Assembly (NCBI GenBank): GCA_029976065.1
Contig: JARKNV010000047.1
Coordinates: 142,573-206,572 of the forward strand
Direction: 5' to 3'
From: Selenomonadales bacterium
GTDB taxonomy: Bacteria > Bacillota > Negativicutes > Sporomusales > UBA7701
DNA length: 64,000 bases
The translations under genes and the position numbers were made by a program. Under the pieces are notes generated by a model. It did not search any database, was not told the origin of the DNA, and saw only the letters and a program-made list of their open reading frames with translations. Below are positions 40,711 through 51,438 of the stretch, in pieces (the stretch's first letter is position 1; the number at the start of each line of letters is the position of its first letter).

Positions 40711-43700
40711 CTAATACTTCCACCGGCAGCCGGCGTTGATGCCCCAGTCCTTGCTCACCGTCGCCCCCCACGACTTCTCCGCGTCGATATATACCTGGCT
40801 CCTGCCGCTGTCGTACACGAACCCGAACCCGGCCACCCACTGGTGGCCCTCCACGCTCGTCTCGAACGTCGCCCCGTCCACCCGCGTCGTGGAGTCGCCC
40901 TTGTACTCGTTCACCCACGCCACCTTGCCGTACAGTTGCCGACCCGCCCCGTCGGCCCCCTGCCACTTGCGGCCGCCCGTCAGCCCCAGGCGGAGCTGCA
41001 GCGACGTCGCCGCCGGCGCCTCCACCTTCAGCCCGTTCGCCGTCGTGTACGCCGCCCGGCTCGCCCACAGCGCTGCAAGCTCGGCCGCCGGCTCGATAAA
41101 GAAGCCGTCGCCCCGCTCGAACCGTTTGCCGCTCTCCGCCGACAGGCCAAAGCCGCTGCTGTTATAGGAGCCGCTGTCGCTCGCCGTCGAGAAGCGCGGA
41201 CTGAACCGGTTGTACTTGCCGATCACGTCGAAATACGCCCCGTTCTCCCGCACCCAGCTCGCGTACGCCCCCAGGTAGCCGCTCTCCGTCGTCCCGCCGC
41301 TGCCGTTGTCGAAGGTGTTGTCCGCCTTGCCGTAGCCGAGGAGGAACCCCGTGTACTTCTTGCCCCCCGCGAAGCTCTGCGGGTTGTCCTTGCCGATCTC
41401 CAGGCCGTTCATCCGCTGGCGGTAGCCGCCCGCCCCCGCCGGCCGCACCGTGAAGCGGCTGGCGTAGGCCCGCGCCCACAGATCGTCCGCCGACTGGCCG
41501 CCCATCCTCAGCTCGCCCATCCGTTTCCGTATCTCGTTCATCTCGCTGTACCAAAGGGTCGTGAAGGAGGTAGTGGTGCCTATGACCGTCTTGGCGAGGG
41601 CGGACGGCTCGCCGGTCGTATAAAAGTAGTAGTCTTCGCCGCTGAGCGATGTGGAGATATCGGCCCCCCTGGCCAGGGAGAAGCGATAGGCGCCGAAATC
41701 GCCGCTGCCGCTGAAGGTGGCGTCGCTGCCGCCCGGCAGGTCGACGACCTTGACCGACTGGGCGCCGCCGGCCACCCCGCCGGAATTGGCGATCAGCAGC
41801 GTGTGGCTGCCCGTCGCCGAACCGGTGACGGTGATGAGGTCGCTGGTACCGGCGGCCAGGTTGGTGTTGACGCGGAAGGCGGCGCTGCCGCTGAGGTTGG
41901 TGATGGTGAGGCTGGAGCCGGCGTTGACGAAGCTGCCGCCGCTGACGTTGAAGGTGCCGTTGTTGACGATCGCCCCGTAAACCAGGCCGCCGGTGACCGT
42001 CAGCAGGCCGTTGTTCGTCAGCGTGCCGTTGTTATACAGCGCACCGCCGCTGGTCAGCGCGCTGTTATTGATCAGGGCGCTATTATTCGTCAACACGCCG
42101 CTGTTGGTCAGCGTGCCGTTATTGGTCAGCGTGCCGTCGTTGGTCAGGTTGCCGCCGCTACCGTTGGCCAGCGTCGCGCCGCTGGCGTTAATCAGGCTGC
42201 CGCTGCTCGTCAGCGCTGCGCCGTTGTTGTTGATAATTGCGCCGTCGTTCGTCAGCGTGCCGCCGGCGGCGTTGGCCAGGCTGCCGCTGTTGGTCAGCGT
42301 GCCGCTGTTGATGAAATTGAGGCTGACGTTGGTCAGCGTAGCACCGCTCTTATTCTCCAGGCTGCCGCTGTTGGTCAGCGTGCCGCCGCTGGCGTTAATT
42401 AGGCTGCCGCTGTTAGTCAGCGTGCCGCCGCTGGCGTTGACCAGGGTGTTGTTGTTAATCAGGCTGCCGCTGCTCGTCAGCGCTGCGCCGTTGTTGTTGA
42501 TAATTGCGCCGTCGTTCGTCAGCGTGCCGCCGGCGGCGTTGACCAGGCTGCCGCTGTTGGTCAGCGCTGCGCCGTTGCTGTTGGTAATTGCGCCGCTGTT
42601 GGTCAGCGTACCGCCGCCGTCGTTGGTCAGGCTGCCGCTGTTGGCCAGCGTACCGCCGCTGGTATTTTCCAGGGCGCCGTCATTATTCAGGTAGCTGCTA
42701 TTGGTCAGGCTGCCGCTGTTGGTCAGGCCGCCGCTGTTGGTCAGCGTGCCGCCGCCGGCGTTTGTCAGCGTGCCGCCGCTGTTATTGTTCAGAGTGCCGC
42801 TATTGCCCAATGTGCTGTTGTTGGTCAGGCTGCCGCTGTTGGTCAGAGCCCCGCTGCTCGTCAGCGTGCCGCTGTTGGTCAGCGTCCCGCCGCTGGCATT
42901 AGTCAGGGTGGCGCCGCTGGCGGTGGTCAGCATGCTGTTGTTTGTCAGCGTTCCGCCGCTCCTGTTTTCCAGGGTGCCGTCATTGTCCAGCGTGCCATTG
43001 TTAATTAGGCTGCCGCTGTTGGCCAACAGGCCGCTGCTCGTCAGCGAAGCGCCGCTGGCATTTGTCAGCGTGGCACCGCTGGCATTGACTATGGTGGCGC
43101 TGTTAATCAGCGTGGCGCCGCTGGCGTTGGTCAGCGTGCTGTTGTTTGTCAGTCTGCCGCTGGCGACGGTCAGCGTGCCGCTATTGGTAAAGGTGCCGGC
43201 GTTGGTCAGCGTGTCGTTATTAATAAAGGTGCCGGCGTTGGTCAGCGTAGCGCCGCTTTCGTTGCTCAGGGTGCCGTCGTTGGTCAGCATCCCGTTGTTG
43301 GTCAAGGTGCCGCCCGTGTAGTTCCACAGCCTGCCGCCGATGCTGAACGAACCGTTATTGGTCACGGCGCCGCCGTAATTGTAAAATCTGTAACCGCTGG
43401 TCACGGTGCCGGCGTTGGTTATGCCGCCGCGATTCTCCGTGTAATATAAACTCAAAGTACCGCTGCCCTTATTGGCCAGCGTGCCGTCGTTGGTCAGCAT
43501 GTATTCATTGGTCATAGTGCCGTAATTATTCAGCGTGCCGCCGCTGGCGTTGGTCATCTTGTAAACAGTGGTCATAGTGCCGTAATTGTTCAGCGTGCCG
43601 CCGCCGGCGTTGGTCAGCGTTCCGTTGCCGATGTTGGCGATGGTGCCGTAGTTGTTCAGCGTGCCGTTGTTGGTCATGGTAACGTCGAAGCCGTCAACCG

Positions 43701-44877
43701 GCCTGGCGTTGTTGGTGATGGTGCCGTTATTTGTCAGCGTGCCGTTATTCGTCAGAGTGACGTCGCTGCGGGCTTCGTAGCTGGAGTTGGTGATGGTGCC
43801 GTTGTTGGTGAAATTGAGGCTGTTGTTGGTCACCGAGCTGTAGTTGGTCAGCGTGGCCGCGGCAGCGTTGGTCAGCGTGCCGCCGCTGGCGTTAATCAGG
43901 CTGCCGTAGTTTTCCAGCGTGCCGGTGTTGGTCAGTGTGCCGGCGGCGGCGTTGGTCAGCGTGGCGCCGACGCCGTTAGTCACCGTGCCGCCGCTGGCGT
44001 TGGTCACCGTGCCGTTGTTGATTAGGCTGCCGCCGTTAGTCAGCGCGGCACCGCTGTTATTCACCAGAATGTTGTTGTTGGTCAGCGTGGCGAGGCTGTG
44101 ACTGCTCAGCGTGCCGTAATTGTCCACCCTGCCGTTGTTGGTGAAGGCACCGTAATTGTACAACGTGCCGTTGTTGGTCAGCGTGGCCCCGCTGGCGTTG
44201 GTCAGGTCGTAACATTGCAGGCTGCCGCTGTTGGTCAGCGTAGCCCCGCTGGCGTTGGTCAGCATGCTGCCGCTGTAGCTGGTCAGGCTGCCGCTGTTGG
44301 TCAGCGTGTTGTTATTGGTCAGCGCGCCTCTGTTGACCAACTCGCCGCCGCTCTTATTCTCCAGGCTGCCGCTGTTGGTCAGCGTGCCCCTGTTCTCTAG
44401 CGTGCCGCTGTTGTCGAGCGTGCCGCTGTTGGTCAGCGTGCCGTTATTGAGGTTGGTAAACGTGGCTCCGAAGTCGTTGGCGAAGGTGCCGCTATTGATT
44501 AAACTGCTGGTGTTGTCGTTCGTCCAGGTCGCACCGTAGGTATTTTCCATTAGGCCGTAATTGGTTATGGTATAGCCGTAATTGCTATATATGGTGCCGA
44601 TATTGTATAGCGTGCCGCTGCTGGTCAAGTTGCCGCGAATGTACAATCTGCCGCCGCTGTTGTACACGGTGGCGGTGCTGTTGATCGCCAGCGAGGGAGT
44701 TAGGTTGTTGTCGCCCGTATAGTATTGCGTTTCATGATCACCCACCGTGCCGCCGACATCCGCGGCGTGAGCCGTGGGCGCCGGGGCCCCGTCGAACCAC
44801 AAAACCGCGCCAAAGAGCACCATCCAACAGCACAGCATTCTCGCCATACACATCATGTATTTCTTCAAACCATTCAC
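40711..44877 (-). CDS. Autotransporter (type V secretion) with long TNxG-repeat passenger and C-terminal beta-barrel
   Basis: Signal-like N-terminus (MARMLCCWMVLFGAVLWFDGAPAPTAHAA), long run of LTNSGSLTNNGTLxNASGGT repeats, C-terminal autotransporter barrel ending ...KDWGINAGCRWKY (terminal aromatic). Confidence 0.9.
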   Translation of the reverse strand: MNGLKKYMMCMARMLCCWMVLFGAVLWFDGAPAPTAHAADVGGTVGDHETQYYTGDNNLTPSLAINSTATVYNSGGRLYIRGNLTSSGTLYNIGTIYSNYGYTITNYGLMENTYGATWTNDNTSSLINSGTFANDFGATFTNLNNGTLTNSGTLDNSGTLENRGTLTNSGSLENKSGGELVNRGALTNNNTLTNSGSLTSYSGSMLTNASGATLTNSGSLQCYDLTNASGATLTNNGTLYNYGAFTNNGRVDNYGTLSSHSLATLTNNNILVNNSGAALTNGGSLINNGTVTNASGGTVTNGVGATLTNAAAGTLTNTGTLENYGSLINASGGTLTNAAAATLTNYSSVTNNSLNFTNNGTITNSSYEARSDVTLTNNGTLTNNGTITNNARPVDGFDVTMTNNGTLNNYGTIANIGNGTLTNAGGGTLNNYGTMTTVYKMTNASGGTLNNYGTMTNEYMLTNDGTLANKGSGTLSLYYTENRGGITNAGTVTSGYRFYNYGGAVTNNGSFSIGGRLWNYTGGTLTNNGMLTNDGTLSNESGATLTNAGTFINNDTLTNAGTFTNSGTLTVASGRLTNNSTLTNASGATLINSATIVNASGATLTNASGASLTSSGLLANSGSLINNGTLDNDGTLENRSGGTLTNNSMLTTASGATLTNASGGTLTNSGTLTSSGALTNSGSLTNNSTLGNSGTLNNNSGGTLTNAGGGTLTNSGGLTNSGSLTNSSYLNNDGALENTSGGTLANSGSLTNDGGGTLTNSGAITNSNGAALTNSGSLVNAAGGTLTNDGAIINNNGAALTSSGSLINNNTLVNASGGTLTNSGSLINASGGTLTNSGSLENKSGATLTNVSLNFINSGTLTNSGSLANAAGGTLTNDGAIINNNGAALTSSGSLINASGATLANGSGGNLTNDGTLTNNGTLTNSGVLTNNSALINNSALTSGGALYNNGTLTNNGLLTVTGGLVYGAIVNNGTFNVSGGSFVNAGSSLTITNLSGSAAFRVNTNLAAGTSDLITVTGSATGSHTLLIANSGGVAGGAQSVKVVDLPGGSDATFSGSGDFGAYRFSLARGADISTSLSGEDYYFYTTGEPSALAKTVIGTTTSFTTLWYSEMNEIRKRMGELRMGGQSADDLWARAYASRFTVRPAGAGGYRQRMNGLEIGKDNPQSFAGGKKYTGFLLGYGKADNTFDNGSGGTTESGYLGAYASWVRENGAYFDVIGKYNRFSPRFSTASDSGSYNSSGFGLSAESGKRFERGDGFFIEPAAELAALWASRAAYTTANGLKVEAPAATSLQLRLGLTGGRKWQGADGAGRQLYGKVAWVNEYKGDSTTRVDGATFETSVEGHQWVAGFGFVYDSGRSQVYIDAEKSWGATVSKDWGINAGCRWKY

Positions 44878-44926
44878 CCTCTTATTCTGGTTTCCGTACA
44901 GGACTGACCGCGCTACGCGGTAAGGA

Positions 44927-45304
44927 TCACGCCGTTCCCTGTCTTTCGTCCGTCCCCGCTGCGGCACCGCCGTTGGCCGGCACGCCCGTTATAATCAGCC
45001 GCGCCAGTTCGCTTACCGGCGCCCGCTCCGTCGTTCGGCCGGTGAAAATGACCATACTGTCGGTCGCCGCCTCCACGGCGATAACCGAGAGCCCGGGATA
45101 CTCCCGGCACAGCGCCTCTACAGCCCCGTGGCCGACGATTTCTGCGACGACCACCTCCGGGCGCAGCATTTTGAGTTCATTGGTCGCCTCCTTAAGGCAG
45201 GCATCGATTTCCACTATCCTCAGCCGGCTGTCTTGACGAAGACTGGCCGCCAACCCGGAAAAGTACACCGAATTTCCACAGAATACGACTTCTATCTGCT
45301 TCAA
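44927..45304 (-). CDS. Hypothetical receiver-like protein
   Basis: 125 aa; QIEVVFCGNSVYFSGLAASLRQDSRLRIVEIDACLKEATNELKMLRPEVVVAEIVG has a degenerate REC-like layout. Confidence 0.45.
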   Translation of the reverse strand: MKQIEVVFCGNSVYFSGLAASLRQDSRLRIVEIDACLKEATNELKMLRPEVVVAEIVGHGAVEALCREYPGLSVIAVEAATDSMVIFTGRTTERAPVSELARLIITGVPANGGAAAGTDERQGTA

Positions 45305-45458
45305 TTCTCGCCACCGACTTTCGCTTTATCGCTACTTTGTACATCCACTTTTGCCGAGATATCAATTATCAAGATAAATATTAGCAAAAGATGGCAGTAA
45401 AGCCACTAGCGGAAAGTATAGTGGCAAATAAAAAAAAGTATAGTTTTCACTATACTTT

Positions 45459-45560
45459 TATTAGCTTTCGCTTCATTCTTTTTCCGGCGCAGCCACCAAT
45501 CCCAGCCCGGCGGCGAAGGCGACCGCCTGGGACTTGTTCTTGAGCCGGAGACCAGAAAGT
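45459..45560 (-). pseudogene. C-terminal LuxR/NarL-type HTH remnant
   Basis: Minus frame reads LRLKNKSQAVAFAAGLGLVAAPEKE*, a typical end of a LuxR-type HTH, with nothing upstream in frame. Confidence 0.5.
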
Positions 45561-45663
45561 ACCGGAGCCAAATACCAGGGGACGGTTTTTTATACTAATC
45601 CATTTCTTCATTTCCGGTTTTAGTTGGTGTACCCACCCTCCACCAACCGCCCCACAAACAACA

Positions 45664-45690
45664 AAAAACCCGCGCACTACGCAGGTTTTC
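45664..45690 (-). terminator. Terminator downstream of tmRNA
   Basis: AAAACCCGCGcactaCGCAGGTTTT (imperfect). Confidence 0.6.
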
Positions 45691-45708
45691 AGCTTTTCCG
45701 GATTTACA

Positions 45709-46056
45709 TGGTGGAGGCGAGGGGAGTCGAACCCCTGTCCAAAGGCATCGCTGCACAGGTTTCTCCGAGCGCAGTCTATGGTTTAGCTTTCGCCCCGTCA
45801 CCGCCCACAGACAGGCTGCTTCGGCGCTATCTCGATAAAAATTCCCAGTCGGCCCTCCGAGAATTGGGCTTCAGGTATCCCGTTAAGTGACGCCCTGTCC
45901 TAGGCCACGGGACGAGCGTAGGCAGGACGTTAGCATTAAGCTGCTAAAGCGTATTCTTCGTTGGCAGTTAACTTTGACCCACCGTCTTGACGGGCAGATG
46001 GAACCCCGGCTCGCTACCTGTACCACAACTACCCCTGTCGAAACCAGTACGCCCCC
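45709..46056 (-). ncRNA. ssrA: tmRNA (SsrA), tag peptide (A)ANEEYALAA
   Basis: Minus strand 5' GGGGGCGTACTGGTTTCGACAGGGG ... GCCAACGAAGAATACGCTTTAGCAGCTTAA (ANEEYALAA*) ... GGACAGGGGTTCGACTCCCCTCGCCTCCACCA 3'; GGGGGCG pairs with CGCCTCC; next to smpB. Confidence 0.97.
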
Positions 46057-46146
46057 GAATTATCTCCGGGCGCCAGGTGTTGCGCCATCCAACGAAGTAT
46101 ATGCTTCTGTCCAATTATTATAACATAAAAATGACTTTCCGTCCAA

Positions 46147-46590
46147 TCACATCTTCTGCCGGTCGCGGAATTCCCGGTCCATCTCCCGCTTCGCATCCCG
46201 CTCCGCGATATCCTGGCGCTTATCGTACGTATGCTTGCCGGTCGCCAGCCCCAGCTCCAGCTTCGCCTTCCCGCGGCTGAAATACAGCTTCAGCGGCACC
46301 AGCGTATACCCCTTTTCCTTCGTCTTGCCGATCAGCTTATTGATCTCGTAGCGGTGCATCAGCAGCTTGCGCGTCCTCAGCGGCTCATGGTTGAAGCGGT
46401 TGCCCTGGTCGTACGGGCTGATATGCATATTGTGCAGCATCAGCTCCCCGTCGTCCACCCGCGCGTAGCTATCCTTCAAATTCGCCTTGCCCGCCCGCAG
46501 GGACTTCACCTCCGTCCCCGTCAGCACCAGCCCGGCCTCGTATGTCTCGTGAATATGATAATCGTGCCGCGCCTTGCGGTTCTCCGACAC
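46147..46590 (-). CDS. smpB: SsrA-binding protein SmpB
   Basis: [60 protein letters not shown]. Confidence 0.97.
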   Translation of the reverse strand: MSENRKARHDYHIHETYEAGLVLTGTEVKSLRAGKANLKDSYARVDDGELMLHNMHISPYDQGNRFNHEPLRTRKLLMHRYEINKLIGKTKEKGYTLVPLKLYFSRGKAKLELGLATGKHTYDKRQDIAERDAKREMDREFRDRQKM

Positions 46591-46777
46591 GACCTTGACG
46601 CCCTCGGCCACCGGCCTCACCCCGCTTTCCCGTGCACGATATATTATAACAATTCGCCGTCCCAAACACAACCGTCGCCGCCCGTCCCGCCAAGCCCCTC
46701 CCGGCACGGCCGCTCCACCGCCCGTGCCTCCGCCAGCCCCGCCGGCATGTTCCCCGGCTTCTCCCGGCGGACCGGCG

Positions 46778-48847
46778 TTATTCCGGCCTCGCCCCGCACA
46801 GTTCCAGATAACGCCGGCCGGCGGCGGCGATAGTCGTACCCTTCCCGGTAACCGACTCGACGAGCTGTTGCTCCTTCAACGCAGCCAGCCGCGTCTTCAC
46901 CTGCTGCTCGGTAAGCTCGACGCCGCGTTCCAGCAGCCTGCGCCGGATGGCCGCCCTCCCCAGCCGTTCATCGCTCCGTTTCGCCGCCAAAACCTCCAGA
47001 ATCGCCCGGATCTGGGCCCGCCGCTCCGGCGTTTGCTCCTCGGGCGATGGCGCGCCCTTCTCGCGCGGTGCGCCTAGCGACAGCAACTGCAGGATATCGG
47101 TAAACAAATCGGACGACAACGGGCTGACGGTAACGATATACTCGGCGATATTCTCCAACTGGCGGACATTGCCCGGCCAGCCGTAATTGTCGAGCAGCTC
47201 CTTGATAGGAGCGTCTAGGCGGGGCACGCCGCGCCTGTGCAGCTTGGCGTACTTATGCAGGAAAAAATCCAGCAGCGCGCCGATATCCTCCTTGCGCTCG
47301 CGCAAGCTCGGTATCGGCAAAGGAAAAACATTCAGGCGGTAAAAAAGATCCTCCCGGAACTGCCGCGCGGCCACCAGCTCCGCCAAATTCCTGTTGGTCG
47401 CCGCGATCACCCGGACATCGATCGGGATCACCTTATCGCCGGCCACGCGCATAATCTCCTTCTCCTGCAGCACCCTCAGCAACTTCTTCTGAATCGACAG
47501 CGGCGCGTCCCCCACCTCGTCGAGAAAAACCGTCCCCGTATGCGCCATCTCCAGCAAACCGCGTTTCCCGCCCTTGCGCGCGCCGGTGAAAGCCCCCTCC
47601 TCATAGCCGAACAGCTCGCTCTCCAGCAGCGTCTCCGACAGCGCGGCGCAGTTCAGCGCCACAAACGGCCTTCCCTTGCGGGCCGAAGCATTGTGGATGG
47701 ACTGGGCGAACAGCTCCTTGCCCGTACCGCTCTCGCCCACCATCAGCACCGTCGAATCGGTCTCGGCCAGCGCCTTCGCCCTCTTGATCAGCGCCTGGAC
47801 GACCCCCCCGCTCCCGTGCATGATATCGGCGAAGGTATACCTGGCGGTATAACCGGAATACTTTTTCTGCTTGCGGAACTGCTCGTCGATATCGCGAATA
47901 TTCGTCAAATCCTTGATTATCAGCATCACCGTCTTCTTATCGGTAGGCAGATCGACGCTCTTGCGGGTCACGTGCAACGAACGGCTGTCGACGGACACAA
48001 AAGCGTTCTCCTCGTTCCCGTCCTCCCCATCGAACGCGATCACCTGCTCCAGCGGCTTGCCGAACAACTTATCCTTGCCGAGCAGCTCCGACGCCTTCAA
48101 ATTGTGGTAAGTGATAACATTATTCTTATCGGTAAGCAGCACGCCGTCCTCGAAATTCGTTATCACCATCTCCATCTGGCGGTGGAGCATCTCATTGTAG
48201 CGGGACTGCTCCGCCAGGCTCATCGACAGCTTGACGTAATTCTGGATATAGCGCGAATTTATCAGGTCGTCGTCCACCCATTCCCCGGTAAGATGGTAAA
48301 GCACCTGCGAAATCGTCGCAATACTGATCAGCCGGTCGCCGATATCGATAACCTGCTCGATCCCTTCCGGCACAAGGTGCGGCTCTCCCGGCGTCACCGC
48401 GATGGCATACCGGCCCGTCAGCGGCCGCTGCGGGTCATAAGGATGAAAATTGGCATGGGTAATGCCGATCGTACTCAGCTCCTGCACCACATCCACGGCG
48501 CTTTCGTACAGCACATTCACCACCAGCACATCGGCGCCGGCCGGAATATCGAACAGCGCCCTCATCCGCTGCGGATTGATCGTGCGCTTGGCAATCACAT
48601 ATTTGCAGCCGTCCTGGATAAACGGGACCACCAGGTGCTTGATCACCGGCGTGGTAATCAGCACCAGATCATCGGCCACCTTCTCGTCGGGAGTCAGGTC
48701 GCTGTAGTCCACGCTCCTGATCTTCACCTTGTCGGCAATAATCGCCGACAGCTGCAGGTACACATCCCGGCACGCCTTGGCATTGTAGGAAACGGTCGTC
48801 AGTCCCACACCCCGGCCCCCTCTGCCCAACTGATAATAATAAAACAT
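46778..48847 (-). CDS. Sigma-54-dependent activator with PrpR-type N-terminal sensor
   Basis: [18 protein letters not shown], canonical [16 protein letters not shown]. Confidence 0.93.
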   Translation of the reverse strand: MFYYYQLGRGGRGVGLTTVSYNAKACRDVYLQLSAIIADKVKIRSVDYSDLTPDEKVADDLVLITTPVIKHLVVPFIQDGCKYVIAKRTINPQRMRALFDIPAGADVLVVNVLYESAVDVVQELSTIGITHANFHPYDPQRPLTGRYAIAVTPGEPHLVPEGIEQVIDIGDRLISIATISQVLYHLTGEWVDDDLINSRYIQNYVKLSMSLAEQSRYNEMLHRQMEMVITNFEDGVLLTDKNNVITYHNLKASELLGKDKLFGKPLEQVIAFDGEDGNEENAFVSVDSRSLHVTRKSVDLPTDKKTVMLIIKDLTNIRDIDEQFRKQKKYSGYTARYTFADIMHGSGGVVQALIKRAKALAETDSTVLMVGESGTGKELFAQSIHNASARKGRPFVALNCAALSETLLESELFGYEEGAFTGARKGGKRGLLEMAHTGTVFLDEVGDAPLSIQKKLLRVLQEKEIMRVAGDKVIPIDVRVIAATNRNLAELVAARQFREDLFYRLNVFPLPIPSLRERKEDIGALLDFFLHKYAKLHRRGVPRLDAPIKELLDNYGWPGNVRQLENIAEYIVTVSPLSSDLFTDILQLLSLGAPREKGAPSPEEQTPERRAQIRAILEVLAAKRSDERLGRAAIRRRLLERGVELTEQQVKTRLAALKEQQLVESVTGKGTTIAAAGRRYLELCGARPE

Positions 48848-48879
48848 TCGCCCCCGCCGGGAATTTCCCTGCCAAAATA

Positions 48880-48910
48880 AACCTGGTTTTAACCAACACC
48901 CAACCAGGTT
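48880..48910. promoter_or_regulatory. Candidate enhancer (UAS) inverted repeat
   Basis: AACCTGGTT (48880-48888) ... AACCAGGTT (48902-48910), perfect 9-bp arms between the activator and its divergent target. Confidence 0.6.
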
Positions 48911-48978
48911 ATACCCAACTCCTCGGGCGGCAGCCCGGCCCGCGGCGGTTGCTGCGCCCCCGGCGCCCTCCCCAGAAG

Positions 48979-48995
48979 TTGGCACGGCACTTGCA
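48979..48995 (+). promoter_or_regulatory. Sigma-54 promoter
   Basis: TTGGCACGGCACTTGCA, full match to TGGCAC-N5-TTGCA. Confidence 0.9.
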
Positions 48996-49053
48996 CATAA
49001 TATCCGTCGTACTATAAAACCCAGCCTGAACGGCTTCGTTCTCGGAGGTAAAA

Positions 49054-49953
49054 ATGACCAAAATCCCCCTGGCAATCGTCGGCTTCGGCAACCTCGGCCG
49101 CTATGCCCTGGAAGCCGCCCAAGCCGAGCCCGACCTCGCCGTAAGCGGCGTCATCGACCCCGCCCAGGCAGGCCGCCGCTACGACGACACCGGCGCACGC
49201 ATCGTCGCGCGCATCGACGACCTCGCGCCTTTCGCCGTCGCCCTCCTCTGCGTCCCGACGCTACAAGTCCCGGAAATCGCCCCCCGCTACCTCGCGCGAG
49301 GCATCGCCACCGTCGACGCCTTCGACCTCCACGGCGCAGCCATCGCCGACCTGCAGCAAAACCTGGACCGACACGCCAAAACCGGCGGGTGCGCCGCCAT
49401 CTCGGCCGCCGGCTGGGACCCCGGCATCGACTCGCTGCTGCGGGCCGTGTTAAAAATCGTCATCCCCCGGGGCAACACCTTCACAAACTACGGCCCGGGC
49501 ATGAGCCTCGGCCACAGCGTCGCCGCCAGAACCATCCCCGGCGTCAAAGACGCCGTCGCCCTCACCTACCCCCTCGGCTACGGCAAACACCGCCGCCAGG
49601 TATACATAACTCCCGAACCGGGAGCCGACGTCCATCAACTCGAACAAGAGATACACTCCCACCGCTACTTCGCCGGCGACGAAACCACCGTCACCATCGC
49701 GGAAAACCTGGCGATGTTCCGAGACCACGGCCACGGCGCCCACATCGAAAGGAAGGGTCTCTCGGGCCGCACCCACAACCAGCGCGTGGCCTGCGACATC
49801 GTCGTCAACAACCCGGCCGCCACCAGCCAGGTAATGGTCTGCGCCGCCCGGGCGGCCCGGCGCTGCCAGCCCGGAGCCTACACCATGCTCGACCTCCCGC
49901 TCAACTACTTCCTCGCCGAAAGCGCCCGCGAAGCGGCCCGCGAACTGGCATAA
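49054..49953 (+). CDS. Diaminopimelate dehydrogenase-like protein
   Basis: IPLAIVGFGNLGRYALEAAQAEPDLAVSGVIDP; SAAGWDPGIDSLLRAVLKIVIPRGNTFTNYGPGMSLGHSVAART. Confidence 0.88.
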   Translation: MTKIPLAIVGFGNLGRYALEAAQAEPDLAVSGVIDPAQAGRRYDDTGARIVARIDDLAPFAVALLCVPTLQVPEIAPRYLARGIATVDAFDLHGAAIADLQQNLDRHAKTGGCAAISAAGWDPGIDSLLRAVLKIVIPRGNTFTNYGPGMSLGHSVAARTIPGVKDAVALTYPLGYGKHRRQVYITPEPGADVHQLEQEIHSHRYFAGDETTVTIAENLAMFRDHGHGAHIERKGLSGRTHNQRVACDIVVNNPAATSQVMVCAARAARRCQPGAYTMLDLPLNYFLAESAREAARELA

Positions 49954-49959
49954 ACCTTT

Positions 49960-51336
49960 TTGCCCACCAAAGGAGGGTTCATCATGTTCGATACCGTGAT
50001 AAACAACGGCCTGGTCATCGACCCCGCCAACCGCATCCAGTCGCAGCTTCACCTCGGCATCAGCCGCGGCGCGGTCGCCTGCCTGTCCGCCGCGCCCCTC
50101 AGCGGCGCCCGGGTCATCGACGCCGCCGGCCTGGCGGTAGCCCCCGGGTTCGTCGACCTGCACATCCACGAAGACGCCCTCGACGAAACCACCGGCAAAT
50201 TCGACGTAAAAATCTTCGACTGCATGCTGCGCATGGGCGTCACCACGGCCATCGGCGGCAACTGCGGCATCGGCCCCCGAGACTCGGCCGCCTACCTGGC
50301 GGCCGCCGACCGCAACGGGCTCCCGGTCAACATCGGCCTCTTCGCCGCCCACAGCGAAATCCGCACACCCTACGCCGCCGACAACTACGGTCCAGCCCCC
50401 GACGACGCCGTCGGCAAAATGGCCGCCGACCTTGACGCCCAGCTGGCCGCCGGCTGCGTCGGCGTATCCTTCGGCCTGCGCTACGTGCCGGGCACGACCG
50501 CAAAAGAACTGCACGCCCTCGCCGCCGTGGCCGCCGGGCATAAAAAAATCGTCGCCGCCCACGCCCGCGACGACGCCGGCTACGTCGTGGAAGCAGTCAA
50601 AGAACTCCTCGCCCTGGCCGCGGACCACAAGGCCAAAGTGCAAATATCGCACATCGGCAGCATGGCCGCCTTCGGCCAAATGGAAGAAGTCCTCGCCCTC
50701 GTCGACGCCGCCTGCGCGGCCGGCCTCGACATAGGCCTGGACTGCTACCCCTACAACGCCTTCTGCACCAGCATCGGCTCGGCGACCTACGACCCCGGCT
50801 TCCTCGAACGCTACGGCATCGGTTACGACGCCATCGAAATCACCGGCGGGAAATACCGCGGCCAACGCTGCACCCAAGCCATCTTCGACGAAGTCCGCGC
50901 CGCCAGTCCCGAAACGCTCGCGGTCGCCCACGTCATGCGCGACCGCGAAGTCGATATTGCCCTCGCCCATCCCCGCGCAGCCATGGCCAGCGACGGCATC
51001 CTCGTGGACGGCTACGGCCACCCCCGCGCCGCGGGAAGCTTCCCGCGCCTCATCAACCAATACGTCAAAACGAAAAAACTCCTCACCCTCCACGAAGCCA
51101 TCGCCAAAACCACCGTCCTGCCGGCGGAAACAATCGGCATAAATAAAGGCAGCCTCGCCGTCGGCAGCGACGCCGACATCGTCATCTTCGACTACGACCG
51201 CATCAGCGACAACGCCGACTTCGCCCGGCCGCTCACACCGCCCGCCGGCATCGAATGGGTCCTGCTGCGGGGCGAAATCGCCGTCCAAAAAGGCGAAATC
51301 GTCAACAACCATCTCGGCAAAGCCGTCAGAATATAA
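49960..51336 (+). CDS. Amidohydrolase, N-acyl-D-amino-acid deacylase-like
   Basis: AAGLAVAPGFVDLHIHEDALDET; GVTTAIGGNCGIGPRDSAAYL; VAHVMRDREVDIALAHPRAAMASDGILVDGYGHPRAAGSFPR. Confidence 0.85.
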   Translation: MPTKGGFIMFDTVINNGLVIDPANRIQSQLHLGISRGAVACLSAAPLSGARVIDAAGLAVAPGFVDLHIHEDALDETTGKFDVKIFDCMLRMGVTTAIGGNCGIGPRDSAAYLAAADRNGLPVNIGLFAAHSEIRTPYAADNYGPAPDDAVGKMAADLDAQLAAGCVGVSFGLRYVPGTTAKELHALAAVAAGHKKIVAAHARDDAGYVVEAVKELLALAADHKAKVQISHIGSMAAFGQMEEVLALVDAACAAGLDIGLDCYPYNAFCTSIGSATYDPGFLERYGIGYDAIEITGGKYRGQRCTQAIFDEVRAASPETLAVAHVMRDREVDIALAHPRAAMASDGILVDGYGHPRAAGSFPRLINQYVKTKKLLTLHEAIAKTTVLPAETIGINKGSLAVGSDADIVIFDYDRISDNADFARPLTPPAGIEWVLLRGEIAVQKGEIVNNHLGKAVRI

Positions 51337-51438
51337 ATAAAACACTCGGGGGCGCAACCGCCCCGAAAAGAGGTGGCGACGAAAAATAAGGAAAATCCGC
51401 TTCCTACCGGGAACATATCAAAACAAGGGGGATGAACA

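Noticed and set aside
40576-43321. Long plus-strand ORFs (608 aa, 233 aa, 206 aa and others) opposite the autotransporter
   Set aside because: They are antisense to a high-GC repetitive gene, have low-complexity RQRAVVGQ / LVSVPLLVS composition and show no recognisable domain.
41990-44400. Dense ~20-40-bp repeats that could suggest a CRISPR array
   Set aside because: They are in-frame coding repeats with no constant repeat/unique spacer pattern and no cas genes.
47237-48880. 547-aa plus-strand ORF opposite the sigma-54 activator
   Set aside because: Mirror of a well-supported AAA+ activator; biased composition (HRQ-rich) typical of antisense frames.
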